64,000 bases of DNA, taken from positions 1,364,001 through 1,428,000 of the forward strand of contig NZ_CP072308.1 of NCBI RefSeq assembly GCF_017726655.1, given 5' to 3'. The notes under the pieces are model-generated. The model was not told where the DNA came from. It saw only the letters and a list, made by a program, of their open reading frames with translations, and did not search any database. This document shows positions 7,881 to 15,916 of the stretch, one piece after another (within the stretch, counting starts at the first letter, position 1; every line of letters starts with the position of its first letter). Made by a program: the position numbers and the translations under genes. Origin of the DNA: Agrobacterium tumefaciens. GTDB taxonomy: Bacteria > Pseudomonadota > Alphaproteobacteria > Rhizobiales > Rhizobiaceae.

Positions 7881-9127
7881 GCACGCAGACCGTTACCATC
7901 AAGAGCCTCGGCGCACAGGGCGATGGCATCGCCCACTGTCCCGAAGGGCCGGTCTACGTGCCCTTCACGCTGCCGGGTGAAACCGTCGCGATCGCGAAGG
8001 TAAAGGACCAGGGCGCCGTCATGTCGGTTACGCAAGCCTCAGCGGACCGGCGCGAGCCTGCCTGCCGCCACTTCGGCCCCGATGGCAAGAACGGTACCTG
8101 CGGCGGCTGCTCCCTGCAACATTTCGCAGACCAGCCTTACCATGCCTATAAGCGGGAACTGGTCGTTTCGGCGCTAAAATCGAAGGGCCTGACGCCCGAT
8201 GTCGGGGATCTCGTCATCTGTCGCCCCGGCGAGCGCCGCCGCGCGGTGTTTGCCGCCCGCAAGACCGAGAAGGGCCTGCTGCTTGGTTTCAGCCAGGCGA
8301 ACAGCCATCACATCGTCGCCATCGAGGAATGTCCCGTCACATCGCCGGGCATCGTCTCCCGGCTGGATGCTATCAAAGCCATCGGTCTTTCCATGGTTGC
8401 GAACGCCGAACCGTTCCGCATCACGGTTCTCGAAACGCTTTCAGGCCTCGATATCGCTGTCGAGGGCATCAAGTCGGTCAGTGACAAGCAGCGCCGGACG
8501 CTCACGGAGACGGTTCTTGCAATGCGCGGCATTGCCCGCGTTTCGCTCTCAGGGGAAATCCTGATCGAACCGCAAAAACCGATCATCGAGTTCGGTGGCG
8601 TGTCGGTATCGCCGCCCGCCGGCAGCTTCACGCAGGCGACCAAACAGGCCGAAGACGCCATGGCCGAACTCGTGCTTGCCCATGTCGGCAAGTCCAAACG
8701 CATTGCCGATCTCTTCTGCGGTTCCGGCACCTTTGCGCTGCGGCTCGCCCGCATCGGCAGGGTGCATGCCGTGGAGGCTGAAGACAAGCCGTTAAAGGCG
8801 CTGGATTTTGCCGCCCGCAACACGCAGGGTCTGAAACCCGTCAGCGTCGAGAAGCGCGATCTTTTCCGCCGGCCGCTGATGACAAGCGAACTCAAGAATT
8901 ATGACGCCGTCGTGTTCGATCCGCCGCGCGCCGGCGCGGAGTTCCAGTGCAAGGAACTGGCGCGCAGCACAGTCAAGAAGATCGTTGCCGTCAGCTGCAA
9001 TCCGCTGACGCTGGCGCGCGACCTCGCCATCCTCACGGAGGGCGGCTATCGCATCACGCGCGTGACCCCGGTCGACCAGTTTCTGTGGTCGCCGCATGTG
9101 GAAGCGGTGGCGACGCTGGAGAAATAA
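7877..9127 (+). CDS. TrmA/RlmD-type RNA m5U methyltransferase
   Basis: This 416-residue class I methyltransferase has an N-terminal TRAM-like domain (TIKSLGAQGDGIAHCPEG), a cysteine cluster that normally binds a 4Fe-4S centre (ACRHFGPDGKNGTCGGC), the SAM motif IADLFCGSGTFALRLA, FDPPRAG and the catalytic-cysteine block VAVSCNPLTLARDL. This predicts m5U formation in 23S rRNA or tRNA; which position is not decided by sequence alone. The ATG at 7877 overlaps the tlyA stop as ATGA. The tlyA-rlmD pairing is common in Rhizobiales. Confidence 0.92.
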   Translation: MSTQTVTIKSLGAQGDGIAHCPEGPVYVPFTLPGETVAIAKVKDQGAVMSVTQASADRREPACRHFGPDGKNGTCGGCSLQHFADQPYHAYKRELVVSALKSKGLTPDVGDLVICRPGERRRAVFAARKTEKGLLLGFSQANSHHIVAIEECPVTSPGIVSRLDAIKAIGLSMVANAEPFRITVLETLSGLDIAVEGIKSVSDKQRRTLTETVLAMRGIARVSLSGEILIEPQKPIIEFGGVSVSPPAGSFTQATKQAEDAMAELVLAHVGKSKRIADLFCGSGTFALRLARIGRVHAVEAEDKPLKALDFAARNTQGLKPVSVEKRDLFRRPLMTSELKNYDAVVFDPPRAGAEFQCKELARSTVKKIVAVSCNPLTLARDLAILTEGGYRITRVTPVDQFLWSPHVEAVATLEK

Positions 9128-9442
9128 TCACCAGGCCGTATCGACCGTGCCGCTGCCGACCACACCGGAGCAGCGGCAGGCGCCGCCAACGCGCCCGCGC
9201 TCCAGCGGGCACACATAGGGCCGACGGCGATTGGCGCTATCGGGTGGGGTGATGACGCAGACAAATTGTGCGCGGCGCTGGTGGTCGCGAGTGTTGCGGG
9301 AATAGAAATTCGGGCTGTCCTCGTCCGAAGACTGCGCCAGAATGACGTTGTTACTCGCGACCGGCAACGGCGTGATCGCTGCTGCCCCTGCGGCAGTCGC
9401 GGCGGAAAAAAACACGGACAGGGCGAAAACGACGTGACGCAT
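9128..9442 (-). CDS. small secreted protein, cysteine-containing C terminus
   Basis: This 104-residue protein has a clear signal peptide (MRHVVFALSVFFSAATAAGA). The mature part carries four cysteines in its second half (FVCVI, YVCPL and GACRC), which suggests disulfides or metal binding. The ATG at 9442 is chosen to place the signal peptide at the N terminus. I do not recognise the family. The gene is convergent with the RlmD-like gene, the two stops abutting. Confidence 0.65.
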   Translation of the reverse strand: MRHVVFALSVFFSAATAAGAAAITPLPVASNNVILAQSSDEDSPNFYSRNTRDHQRRAQFVCVITPPDSANRRRPYVCPLERGRVGGACRCSGVVGSGTVDTAW

Positions 9443-9555
9443 GCGAGAAGCCTTCGGACGGAGGTTGCGATCCGGCTTTGCTGGACCGGTTGCACCGACC
9501 ATACATAATAGGCGTGCGCAAAGACAGCGGCTTCAAACGCTCGACGATGCCGACT

Positions 9556-9585
9556 GTTTCTTCTCTTCGAGGGAGGAGAAGAAAC
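9556..9585. repeat. hairpin repeat GTTTCTTCTC/GAGAAGAAAC
   Basis: A 10-bp perfect stem with a 10-base loop lies between two minus-strand genes. A closely similar palindrome, GTTTCTTC/GAAGAAAC, occurs at 55477-55505. The shared arm sequence suggests a dispersed intergenic palindrome family, possibly also acting as a terminator for the crotonase operon on the minus strand. Confidence 0.55.
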
Positions 9586-9631
9586 CTGCGGCGCGCTGCC
9601 AGCAGAGAGCGAATTATTGTCTTCCTGTGGC

Positions 9632-10390
9632 TCAACGACGCATGAAGGCCTCGAAGGCAGCGCGTGCTTCGGCGCTTTGCAGCTGCGCGACGAAATGGCG
9701 ACCTTCTTCTTCGATGCGCGCCATGATCTCGTCCCGGTTGCCGCGCACGAGATCGCGGGCGATCTTCAGCGCTTGCTGTGGTTTGGCGGCAAGCCGGGTG
9801 GCGAGCGCCAGCGTTTCCGCTTCGACGTGTTCGGGCGCGACGACCTTCCAGATCAGCCCCGCCTGCAACGCCTGCTCGGCGGAAAAGCCCTCGCCCATCG
9901 CAAGCAGGGCGAAGGCGCGCTGGTGTCCGATGAGTTTCGGCACAAGCAGGCTGGAGGCCGCTTCCGGCACGAGCGCGAGATCGACGAAGGGCGTCCTGAA
10001 CAGGCTGCGGCCGGAGGCGACCGTGAGGTCGCAATGCAGGTTCAGCGTCGTGCCGATGCCGATGGCGAGCCCGTCCACGCCGGAAACCAGCGGCTTTTCG
10101 AAGGCAACCAGCGCCTTCAGAAGTTCGAGCGCCGCGAGTTTGCCCTTCCCGCCCGACATCGCGAAGGCCAGGAAATCAGCCATGTCGTTGCCGGCAGAAA
10201 AGCAGCCTTCCGTGCCGAGAAAGGCAACGACGCGGATGTCGGGATTGGCATTGGCGGCGTTGAGCGCCTCAGCCATGCGCAGATACATGGCATCGGTAAT
10301 GGCGTTTTTCTTCTCGGGCCGGTTGAAGCGGATGGTCAGAACCTCGGGCGCATGGCCAACCGGCTCGATAAGAATGTGATCGTCCGACAT
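9632..10390 (-). CDS. enoyl-CoA hydratase/isomerase (crotonase) family protein
   Basis: This 252-residue crotonase has the core blocks TIRFNRPEKKNAITDAMYLR, the oxyanion-hole region GCFSAGNDMADF, and GVDGLAIGIGTTLNLHCDL. The third block, ALVPEAASSLLVPKLIG, carries a glutamate at one of the usual positions, closer to enoyl-CoA isomerases than to classical hydratases. The ATG at 10390 has TAAGGAG in front. It follows the acyl-CoA dehydrogenase gene by 10 bp on the same strand, so the two form a beta-oxidation-type operon. The exact acyl substrate is unknown. Confidence 0.88.
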   Translation of the reverse strand: MSDDHILIEPVGHAPEVLTIRFNRPEKKNAITDAMYLRMAEALNAANANPDIRVVAFLGTEGCFSAGNDMADFLAFAMSGGKGKLAALELLKALVAFEKPLVSGVDGLAIGIGTTLNLHCDLTVASGRSLFRTPFVDLALVPEAASSLLVPKLIGHQRAFALLAMGEGFSAEQALQAGLIWKVVAPEHVEAETLALATRLAAKPQQALKIARDLVRGNRDEIMARIEEEGRHFVAQLQSAEARAAFEAFMRR

Positions 10391-10400
10391 CTGAAACTCC

Positions 10401-12185
10401 TTACGCCAAGAGGGAGCGCGCAGCGGCAAGGCTTGCAGCCCCTGAGACAACACGGTCCTTCAGCGCTGCGGTTTCCGCCAGCAGGTTTTCCGCCGCGAAA
10501 CGGCATAGCGCGGCACGATGTGCGCCCCTGCCATCGTCGACGGCGACCAAAGCACCCTTGGCAAGATAGGCACCAGTGAGCGCCAGCCCGAAGAGGCGTT
10601 GATAGGCCGTCGCGCCCGCAAGTGCGGTTTCGGTTTCGCCCGCCTTCATGCGATCGAGAAGCCAGTCGGTCGTCGATCCAAGATCGGTCAGGCTTGTTTC
10701 GAGATAGCGGGCCGTTTCGCCGAGATCGTCGCGGTTCGAAGCGGCCGTCCGGGCAGCTATCTCGTGCAGTTCGGCGATAAAGCCGCGCACCTGCGCGCCA
10801 TCGGAGAGCGGCAGCTTGCGCAGCACCAGATCGATGGCCTGAATGCCGTTGGTGCCTTCGTAGATCGGCGCGATGCGGGCATCCCGCAGATACCGCGCAG
10901 CACCCGTCTCCTCGATGAAGCCCATGCCGCCATGCACCTGAATGCCCATGGACGCGACATCGACGCCGGCATCTGTCGAGAAGGACTTCGCAATCGGGGT
11001 AAGAAGGGCAGCGCGCTCCTGCCAGTGAGCGCGCTGCCGGGCGTCTTCGCTGGCATGCGCCATGTCAATGGCGTGTGCGCAGCTAAAAGAAATCGCCCGT
11101 GATCCCTGTGTCAGCGCCTTCATCGTCAGAAGGGTTCTGGCGATATCGGGATGTTCGATGATCGGGCTCATGCCGGAACCCTGCCAGCCGGGCGCCTTGC
11201 CCTGCGTGCGCTCTTTTGCATATTGGACCGCTTTCTGCGTCGCCGCTTCGCAGATCGCCACGCCCTGCATGCCAACGGCAAGGCGGGCGTTGTTCATCAT
11301 GGTGAACATACAGGCAAGACCCTTGTTCTCCTCGCCGACCAGCCAGCCGAGCGCGCCTTTTTGATCACCAAATTTGCCATCGCCGAAAATCATCGTGCAG
11401 GTGGGCGAGCCGTGAATGCCAAGCTTGTGTTCCAGCGAGTGGCAGAACAGGTCATTGCGGCCGCCCGGCGCGCCGTTTTCATCGGGCAGAAACTTCGGCA
11501 CCAGGAAAAGCGAAATGCCGCGCGTGCCCGCCGGTGCATCCGGCAGGCGGGCGAGAACGAGGTGGATGATATTATCGGCCGCGTCGTGTTCGCCCCAGGT
11601 GATGAAGATTTTCTGGCCAAAGATACGGTAGGTACCGTCGCTGTTTCTTTCCGCCCGCGTCTTCAACGCGCCAAGGTCCGATCCCGCATGCGGTTCGGTA
11701 AGGTTCATGGTGCCGGTCCACTCGCCGGACACGAGTTTCGGCAGATAGGTGCGCTTGAGATCATTGCTGCCATGGGCGACGAGGGCCTCCACCGCGCCCA
11801 TTGTCAGCGTCGGCGCCAGCGCAAAGGCCATCGAGCCGGAATTCCACATTTCAAGCGCTGCGACGTTGAGCATATGCGGCAGGTTCTGGCCGCCGAATTC
11901 TTCCGGCGCGGTCAGGCTGTTCCAGCCCGCTTCTGCCCAGCGGCGATAAAGATCGGCCCAGCCGTCAGGCGTTGTGACCTTGCCGTCTGCAAGCGTCGCG
12001 CCCTGACGGTCACCGATATCCGCAAGCGGTGCAACTTCTCCCGTTGCAAAACGACCGGCTTCCTCAAGAATGGCATCGACGAGATCTTCACTGAGGTCTC
12101 CCAGCACACCCTGCGAGAGCGCGTCTTCAAGACCCGCTACATGCTTGAGTGTAAAGGCGATATCATCCACCGGCGCGCTATACAT
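10401..12185 (-). CDS. acyl-CoA dehydrogenase (long, DmdC-like subfamily)
   Basis: This 594-residue flavoprotein is longer than the standard 380-400 residue enzymes and has the extra C-terminal domain of the DmdC-like group. It shows TGTMNLTEPHAGSDLGALKT, the FAD-contacting IFITWGEHD, and the catalytic-base region APIYEGTNGIQAIDLVLRKL with the usual glutamate. It introduces the alpha-beta double bond in an acyl-CoA and passes electrons to ETF. The ATG at 12185 has AGGAGGCAGC before it. It is first in an operon with the crotonase gene, under a LiuR-like site at 12240-12255. Confidence 0.93.
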   Translation of the reverse strand: MYSAPVDDIAFTLKHVAGLEDALSQGVLGDLSEDLVDAILEEAGRFATGEVAPLADIGDRQGATLADGKVTTPDGWADLYRRWAEAGWNSLTAPEEFGGQNLPHMLNVAALEMWNSGSMAFALAPTLTMGAVEALVAHGSNDLKRTYLPKLVSGEWTGTMNLTEPHAGSDLGALKTRAERNSDGTYRIFGQKIFITWGEHDAADNIIHLVLARLPDAPAGTRGISLFLVPKFLPDENGAPGGRNDLFCHSLEHKLGIHGSPTCTMIFGDGKFGDQKGALGWLVGEENKGLACMFTMMNNARLAVGMQGVAICEAATQKAVQYAKERTQGKAPGWQGSGMSPIIEHPDIARTLLTMKALTQGSRAISFSCAHAIDMAHASEDARQRAHWQERAALLTPIAKSFSTDAGVDVASMGIQVHGGMGFIEETGAARYLRDARIAPIYEGTNGIQAIDLVLRKLPLSDGAQVRGFIAELHEIAARTAASNRDDLGETARYLETSLTDLGSTTDWLLDRMKAGETETALAGATAYQRLFGLALTGAYLAKGALVAVDDGRGAHRAALCRFAAENLLAETAALKDRVVSGAASLAAARSLLA

Positions 12186-12239
12186 GCTGCCTCCTCCCGA
12201 AGCTTTTGTATCCTGCTACTGACTTCGGGCTAAATGATT

Positions 12240-12255
12240 TTTACGTAAACGTCAA
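12240..12255 (-). promoter_or_regulatory. LiuR-like operator upstream of acyl-CoA dehydrogenase operon
   Basis: On the minus strand the site reads TTGACGTTTACGTAAA, a near-perfect inverted repeat 55 bp ahead of the ATG. It resembles the sites reported for MerR-type LiuR regulators of branched-chain amino acid and fatty acid breakdown. The match is from memory of the motif, so the regulator's identity is inferred. Confidence 0.5.
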
Positions 12256-12405
12256 TTTGAAAATTCCCGCGACTTCGAAGGGATTGTTATAAAACTGTCA
12301 TGTGAATTTGCTCAGCATGCGCAGACAAGCGCCTCGCCGCTGCCGCCCCACGACCGGAACGACGACGCCTCCGCTCTTTCCATTCAGCCGGTCAGGACTG
12401 TCACG

Positions 12406-13401
12406 ATGGATCTCATAACACCTGCCATTCCCGGCCTTGTCTGGGCCTATCATTTCCATCCAGGCAACGCCCCGTGCCGGCGGCTGGCGCCCGATGCCGG
12501 TTTCGAGGAGATGGCTGGATATGAGGGGTTCTACTGGCTGCATCTCAACCTCGCCGACCAGCGCGTTGCGGGCTTTCTTGAAACCATCGTCGGCCTCGAC
12601 CCGGCCGCAAGGGCGAGCCTCACCACCCATGAGACACATCCCTCCATCGTCGTGGAAGAGAAATCTCTCTATGGCACGCTGGTCGACTTCCAGCGGGAGT
12701 TCGACCAGGAAACGCGCAATTTCGGCTGGCTGCATTTTGCCGTGAGCGATCGCTTCATCATCACCACCCGCCTGCAGCCGCTGCATTCGGTAGACCGGTT
12801 GAAGGCAGCAATCGACAAAAACTCCAATCGTTACCTGACACCCTCGCATGTGTTTGAAGGTCTCGTCGCCGAATTCCAGCGCTCGCTCATCAATCTGGTG
12901 ATGGAGACGACCGAAGAGCTGAACGCCATCGAAGATCTTGTTTATGACAGCGAGACCCGAGACGAGCGCCGCCGGCTTGCGCCGCTGCGCCGCACGGTGG
13001 TTCGCCTGCACCGCCATTTGCGCACCGTGCTGACTTTGATGCGGCGCGCCTCCGCCGCTGACGATGACGAAATGCCCGCTGGTTTCGAGGACGTCGCCTC
13101 CCGCCTGATGGGAAGGCTGGAAGCTGTCGACCACGACGTTTACGCGCTGCAGGACCGGGCACGACTATTGCACGAAGAAATCGATTCCAAACTCTCGTCA
13201 GAAACCAATCGACATCTCTATATATTGTCGCTGATGACCGCATTTCTGCTGCCGCCGTCGCTTGTAACAGGCTTTTTCGGGATGAACACGGATGAACTGC
13301 CGTTCACGGTCGGCACGGGCGGCACCATGGCGGCCAGTATCTTCATCGTCATTTCAGTGGCGCTGGCATGGTTTGTGTTGAAGCGCGCGCGCATCCTCTG
13401 A
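12406..13401 (+). CDS. CorA/ZntB-family divalent cation transporter
   Basis: This 331-residue protein has a long cytoplasmic alpha/beta N-terminal domain, a stalk helix and two C-terminal membrane helices. The first ends in the family signature GMN (FFGMNTDELPF), and the tail is ASIFIVISVALAWFVLKRAR. The N terminus (GLVWAYHFHPG) and the shape of the domain favour the ZntB branch, but Mg, Zn or Ni cannot be told apart by eye. The ATG at 12406 gives the family length; the ribosome site is weak. A hairpin follows. A second CorA homologue is at 32476-33453. Confidence 0.85.
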   Translation: MDLITPAIPGLVWAYHFHPGNAPCRRLAPDAGFEEMAGYEGFYWLHLNLADQRVAGFLETIVGLDPAARASLTTHETHPSIVVEEKSLYGTLVDFQREFDQETRNFGWLHFAVSDRFIITTRLQPLHSVDRLKAAIDKNSNRYLTPSHVFEGLVAEFQRSLINLVMETTEELNAIEDLVYDSETRDERRRLAPLRRTVVRLHRHLRTVLTLMRRASAADDDEMPAGFEDVASRLMGRLEAVDHDVYALQDRARLLHEEIDSKLSSETNRHLYILSLMTAFLLPPSLVTGFFGMNTDELPFTVGTGGTMAASIFIVISVALAWFVLKRARIL

Positions 13402-13407
13402 CAGCAA

Positions 13408-13438
13408 AAAGCCGCCCGGCGACGACCGAGCGGCTTCT
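13408..13438. terminator. bidirectional terminator hairpin
   Basis: AAAGCCGC and GCGGCTT arms enclose a GC-rich loop, with A-rich sequence on one side and T-rich on the other. It lies between the ZntB-like gene and the converging BA14K gene, so it can end both transcripts. Confidence 0.7.
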
Positions 13439-13460
13439 TCAATTCTGGTTCGCCTGTCTA

Positions 13461-13976
13461 TCAGCCGTAAGGCGAATAACAGGTCTGGCGTGGGCCATGA
13501 TAGGGCTGGAACGTGTTGCTATAGGCATCGTAGGACCGGTAGCGGCCATAGCACCAGTTGACATGCGCCTGATTGAGACCGCCGCGACGGACCGGGCGAT
13601 ATTCGCGATACACCGGACGCGGACGGTATTCGGGCACCGGGCGATATACCTCGCGCGGCTGCGAGATAGCGCCGCCAATGATGGCGCCCGTTGCAAAGGC
13701 TGCAAGCGGGAACCAGTAACCGTCGTGATGACGATAACCCGGTCGGTAATCCCGGTAACCACGATGGCCGCGGTACCAGCCACGTCGATCACCCCAGCCA
13801 TCGCGATCGCGCCAGTATTGGACGTTGACGATATTCTTGCTGGCGTCATTGCCCGTGGTTTCGACTGCCTTCGGTGCCACCGGCAGCGGCATGGCTGCTT
13901 CTGCCGGCACAATCGCCCCTGCAACCACGATTGCAGAAAGACCGACAGCCAGTATATTCCTCACATAGCTTTTCAT
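13461..13976 (-). CDS. BA14K family secreted protein (copy 1)
   Basis: This 171-residue protein has a signal peptide ([20 protein letters not shown], cleaved near AEA), a linker rich in Arg, Gly, Tyr and Asp ([18 protein letters not shown]), a single hydrophobic segment [13 protein letters not shown], and the BA14K signature [19 protein letters not shown] ending near TCYSPYG. BA14K proteins were first described as an immunoreactive Brucella antigen with lectin-like activity. The ATG at 13976 has GGAGG upstream. A paralogue lies directly upstream at 14194-14655. Confidence 0.88.
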   Translation of the reverse strand: MKSYVRNILAVGLSAIVVAGAIVPAEAAMPLPVAPKAVETTGNDASKNIVNVQYWRDRDGWGDRRGWYRGHRGYRDYRPGYRHHDGYWFPLAAFATGAIIGGAISQPREVYRPVPEYRPRPVYREYRPVRRGGLNQAHVNWCYGRYRSYDAYSNTFQPYHGPRQTCYSPYG

Positions 13977-14157
13977 CTGACTTCCTCCATTCACGACGGT
14001 CGACAGGCCGTAAGACGTGAATTTCTGTTGTTCTGTTTTCCGCCTTTGTACGGGCGGCGTCGTATACCTCTACAGCCTAGGGACGTATGGCTGAACCTAC
14101 GATTAACGGCCCGATCACGCTTCGTTTATCAAAAACCCGGCGTTTGCGGGCGCAGAC

Positions 14158-14183
14158 AAAAGCCCGGTGAAAACCGGGCTTTT
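14158..14183 (-). terminator. terminator between the two BA14K genes
   Basis: AAAAGCCCGGT and ACCGGGCTTTT form an 11-bp perfect stem with a 4-base loop directly after the second BA14K gene. The strong stem with a terminal T-run separates the two paralogues into independent transcription units. Confidence 0.88.
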
Positions 14184-14193
14184 GCTTTTGCAA

Positions 14194-14655
14194 TTAGCGG
14201 CTGTAGGGCGAGACGCAGACGCGACGCGGACCGCTGTTCGGCTGGTACGTGTTGTCATAGGCGCGGTAAGAGCGCCAGCGGTTCTGACACCACGACACAT
14301 GGCTGCCGCCATAGGCCGGCCGCGGCTGCTGCATCGCACCGCCGATAATGGCGCCTGTAGCGAAAGCAGCAAGCGGGAACCAGTAGCCATTGTGGTAACG
14401 GTAGCCCGGGCGACGGTCGCGATAGCCGCGGTGGCCATTATAGAAGCCGTCGCGGTGCGGAGGCGGGCGACGCATATGGCGGCCATCCCAATGGCGGCGG
14501 CGATCCCATTCACGATATTGGACCGGCACGACGTTTTCAGTCGCGACAGCCGGCTTGGTCATCGGAACCGGTACCTGGAACGCCTGCGATGGCGTGAAGC
14601 TAGTGAAGAACACGACAATCGCGGTAGCGACGCTCGTTGTCCGGAAATTCAGCAT
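14194..14655 (-). CDS. BA14K family secreted protein (copy 2)
   Basis: This 153-residue paralogue of the gene at 13461 keeps the signal peptide (MLNFRTTSVATAIVVFFTSF), the Arg/Tyr-rich linker (GYRDRRPGYRYHNGYWFP), the segment [15 protein letters not shown], and the signature HVSWCQNRWRSYRAYDNTY ending in CVSPYSR. The ATG at 14655 has GGAGGAAGATC before it. An EcfG-type promoter (14756-14780) lies about 100 bp upstream, so this copy is predicted to belong to the general stress response. Confidence 0.88.
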   Translation of the reverse strand: MLNFRTTSVATAIVVFFTSFTPSQAFQVPVPMTKPAVATENVVPVQYREWDRRRHWDGRHMRRPPPHRDGFYNGHRGYRDRRPGYRYHNGYWFPLAAFATGAIIGGAMQQPRPAYGGSHVSWCQNRWRSYRAYDNTYQPNSGPRRVCVSPYSR

Positions 14656-14755
14656 GATCTTCCTCCATTTGCTTTGACGCCTTTGTCAGCGCCTTTCACC
14701 GTGCTCTTGTCGGAGATCAGGGAGCCCCCGCCCGAAAAGAATTCGATGACGTGCA

Positions 14756-14780
14756 AACGAGTTTCGGAAAATTTGGTTCC
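14756..14780 (-). promoter_or_regulatory. EcfG (general stress sigma factor) type promoter
   Basis: On the minus strand GGAAC, 16 bases, then CGTT matches the alphaproteobacterial EcfG/RpoE2 promoter consensus exactly. It points at the BA14K copy 2 gene and would give a leader of roughly 95 bases. The match is seen; activity is inferred. Confidence 0.72.
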
Positions 14781-14826
14781 AGCCAACTATCCGGGTACAA
14801 GAGGATGGAGCGAGACGCCGGTGGTG

Positions 14827-15915
14827 TCAGGCCTCCACCTTGACGTCGGTCAACGGCCGCGAGCAGCAGGCAAGAATGTAGCCTTCCTCGATTTCCTCAT
14901 CGAGAATGCCGCCATTATGGTTCATCTCCACTTCGCCGGAGAGCTTCAGCACCCGGCAGGTGCCGCAGATGCCGGATTCGCAGGCAGCGCCGATGCGCAC
15001 GCCAGCGGCGCGCGCCGTCATCAGCACCGTCTGCCCTGGCTGGCAGGCCAGCTCCTTTCCGGAAAGCGTGAAACCCACCATCGACAACGCTTCGCCATCA
15101 GCACCGGTGAGAACTGTTTCTCCGACCGACACCGGAGCGGCGGGTGCAAAGCTCTCCTGGTGGAACCGACTCATATCGAAGCCGGAGGCGTCGAGCATCG
15201 AGCGGACGGCGGCCATGAACGGTTCCGGCCCGCAACAGAAGACGGTCCTGTCCATGAAATCGGGCGCCAGAAGCGCGATCTTGGCCTTGTCGACCATGCC
15301 TTTCAGGCCGGACCAGAGGTCGGTGCGGCCGCATTTTTCGACAATAAAGCCGAGCGACAGGTTCGGCATGAAGCGGGCGAGATATTCCAGCTCATGCCGG
15401 AAGACGATATCGCCGGGGGTACGCGAACAGTTGATGAAGGCGATGTCGCTCTGTGGGGCGCGGTCGCTCATATCGCGCACCATCGACATCATCGGCGTGA
15501 CGCCGGAACCGGCCGAGATGAAGAGATATTTGTCGCCGGGGTGCTTAACGTAGGAGAAGTCGCCAAGCGGTCCGAGCGCCCGGATTTTCATGCCGGGCTT
15601 CAGATTGTCGAACATCCAGCGCGTGCCAATGCTGGTGGCCTGCGCCTTGACCGTGACCGAAAGCGCATAGGGCCGCGACGGGCTGGAAGACAGGGTATAG
15701 GTGCGGTAGAGCGGCTCCGCACCCACGGGCAATTCCAGTGTGACGAACTGGCCCGGCAGATAACGGAACCAGTTCTGATCCTCGGAGCGGAACAGAAACG
15801 TCATAACGTCGGGTGTTTCCGGCGTCACTGAAATGCATTCCAGCAGCTGGAGCTTGTCGCTCCACGGCTTCATCTCGTCTATGTGCTTGTACGTCACAAC
15901 CATATTCATCTTCAC
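14827..15915 (-). CDS. gbcB: Rieske oxygenase reductase, GbcB-like
   Basis: This 362-residue reductase has a flavin-binding barrel (YRTYTLSSSPSRPYALSVTV), an NAD-binding domain (LFISAGSGVTPMMSMVRDM, then TVFCCGPEPFMAAVRSML) and a C-terminal plant-type 2Fe-2S ferredoxin domain with cysteines in AACESGICGTCRVLKLSGEV and YILACCSRPL. The FAD-NAD-ferredoxin order is that of GbcB, electron donor for glycine betaine demethylation. The GTG at 15915 is used; an ATG at 15909 is equally possible. One base separates it from the stop of the oxygenase gene. A vanillate-demethylase-type reductase is the main alternative, less likely from the domain order. Confidence 0.85.
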   Translation of the reverse strand: MKMNMVVTYKHIDEMKPWSDKLQLLECISVTPETPDVMTFLFRSEDQNWFRYLPGQFVTLELPVGAEPLYRTYTLSSSPSRPYALSVTVKAQATSIGTRWMFDNLKPGMKIRALGPLGDFSYVKHPGDKYLFISAGSGVTPMMSMVRDMSDRAPQSDIAFINCSRTPGDIVFRHELEYLARFMPNLSLGFIVEKCGRTDLWSGLKGMVDKAKIALLAPDFMDRTVFCCGPEPFMAAVRSMLDASGFDMSRFHQESFAPAAPVSVGETVLTGADGEALSMVGFTLSGKELACQPGQTVLMTARAAGVRIGAACESGICGTCRVLKLSGEVEMNHNGGILDEEIEEGYILACCSRPLTDVKVEA

Positions 15916-15916
15916 A

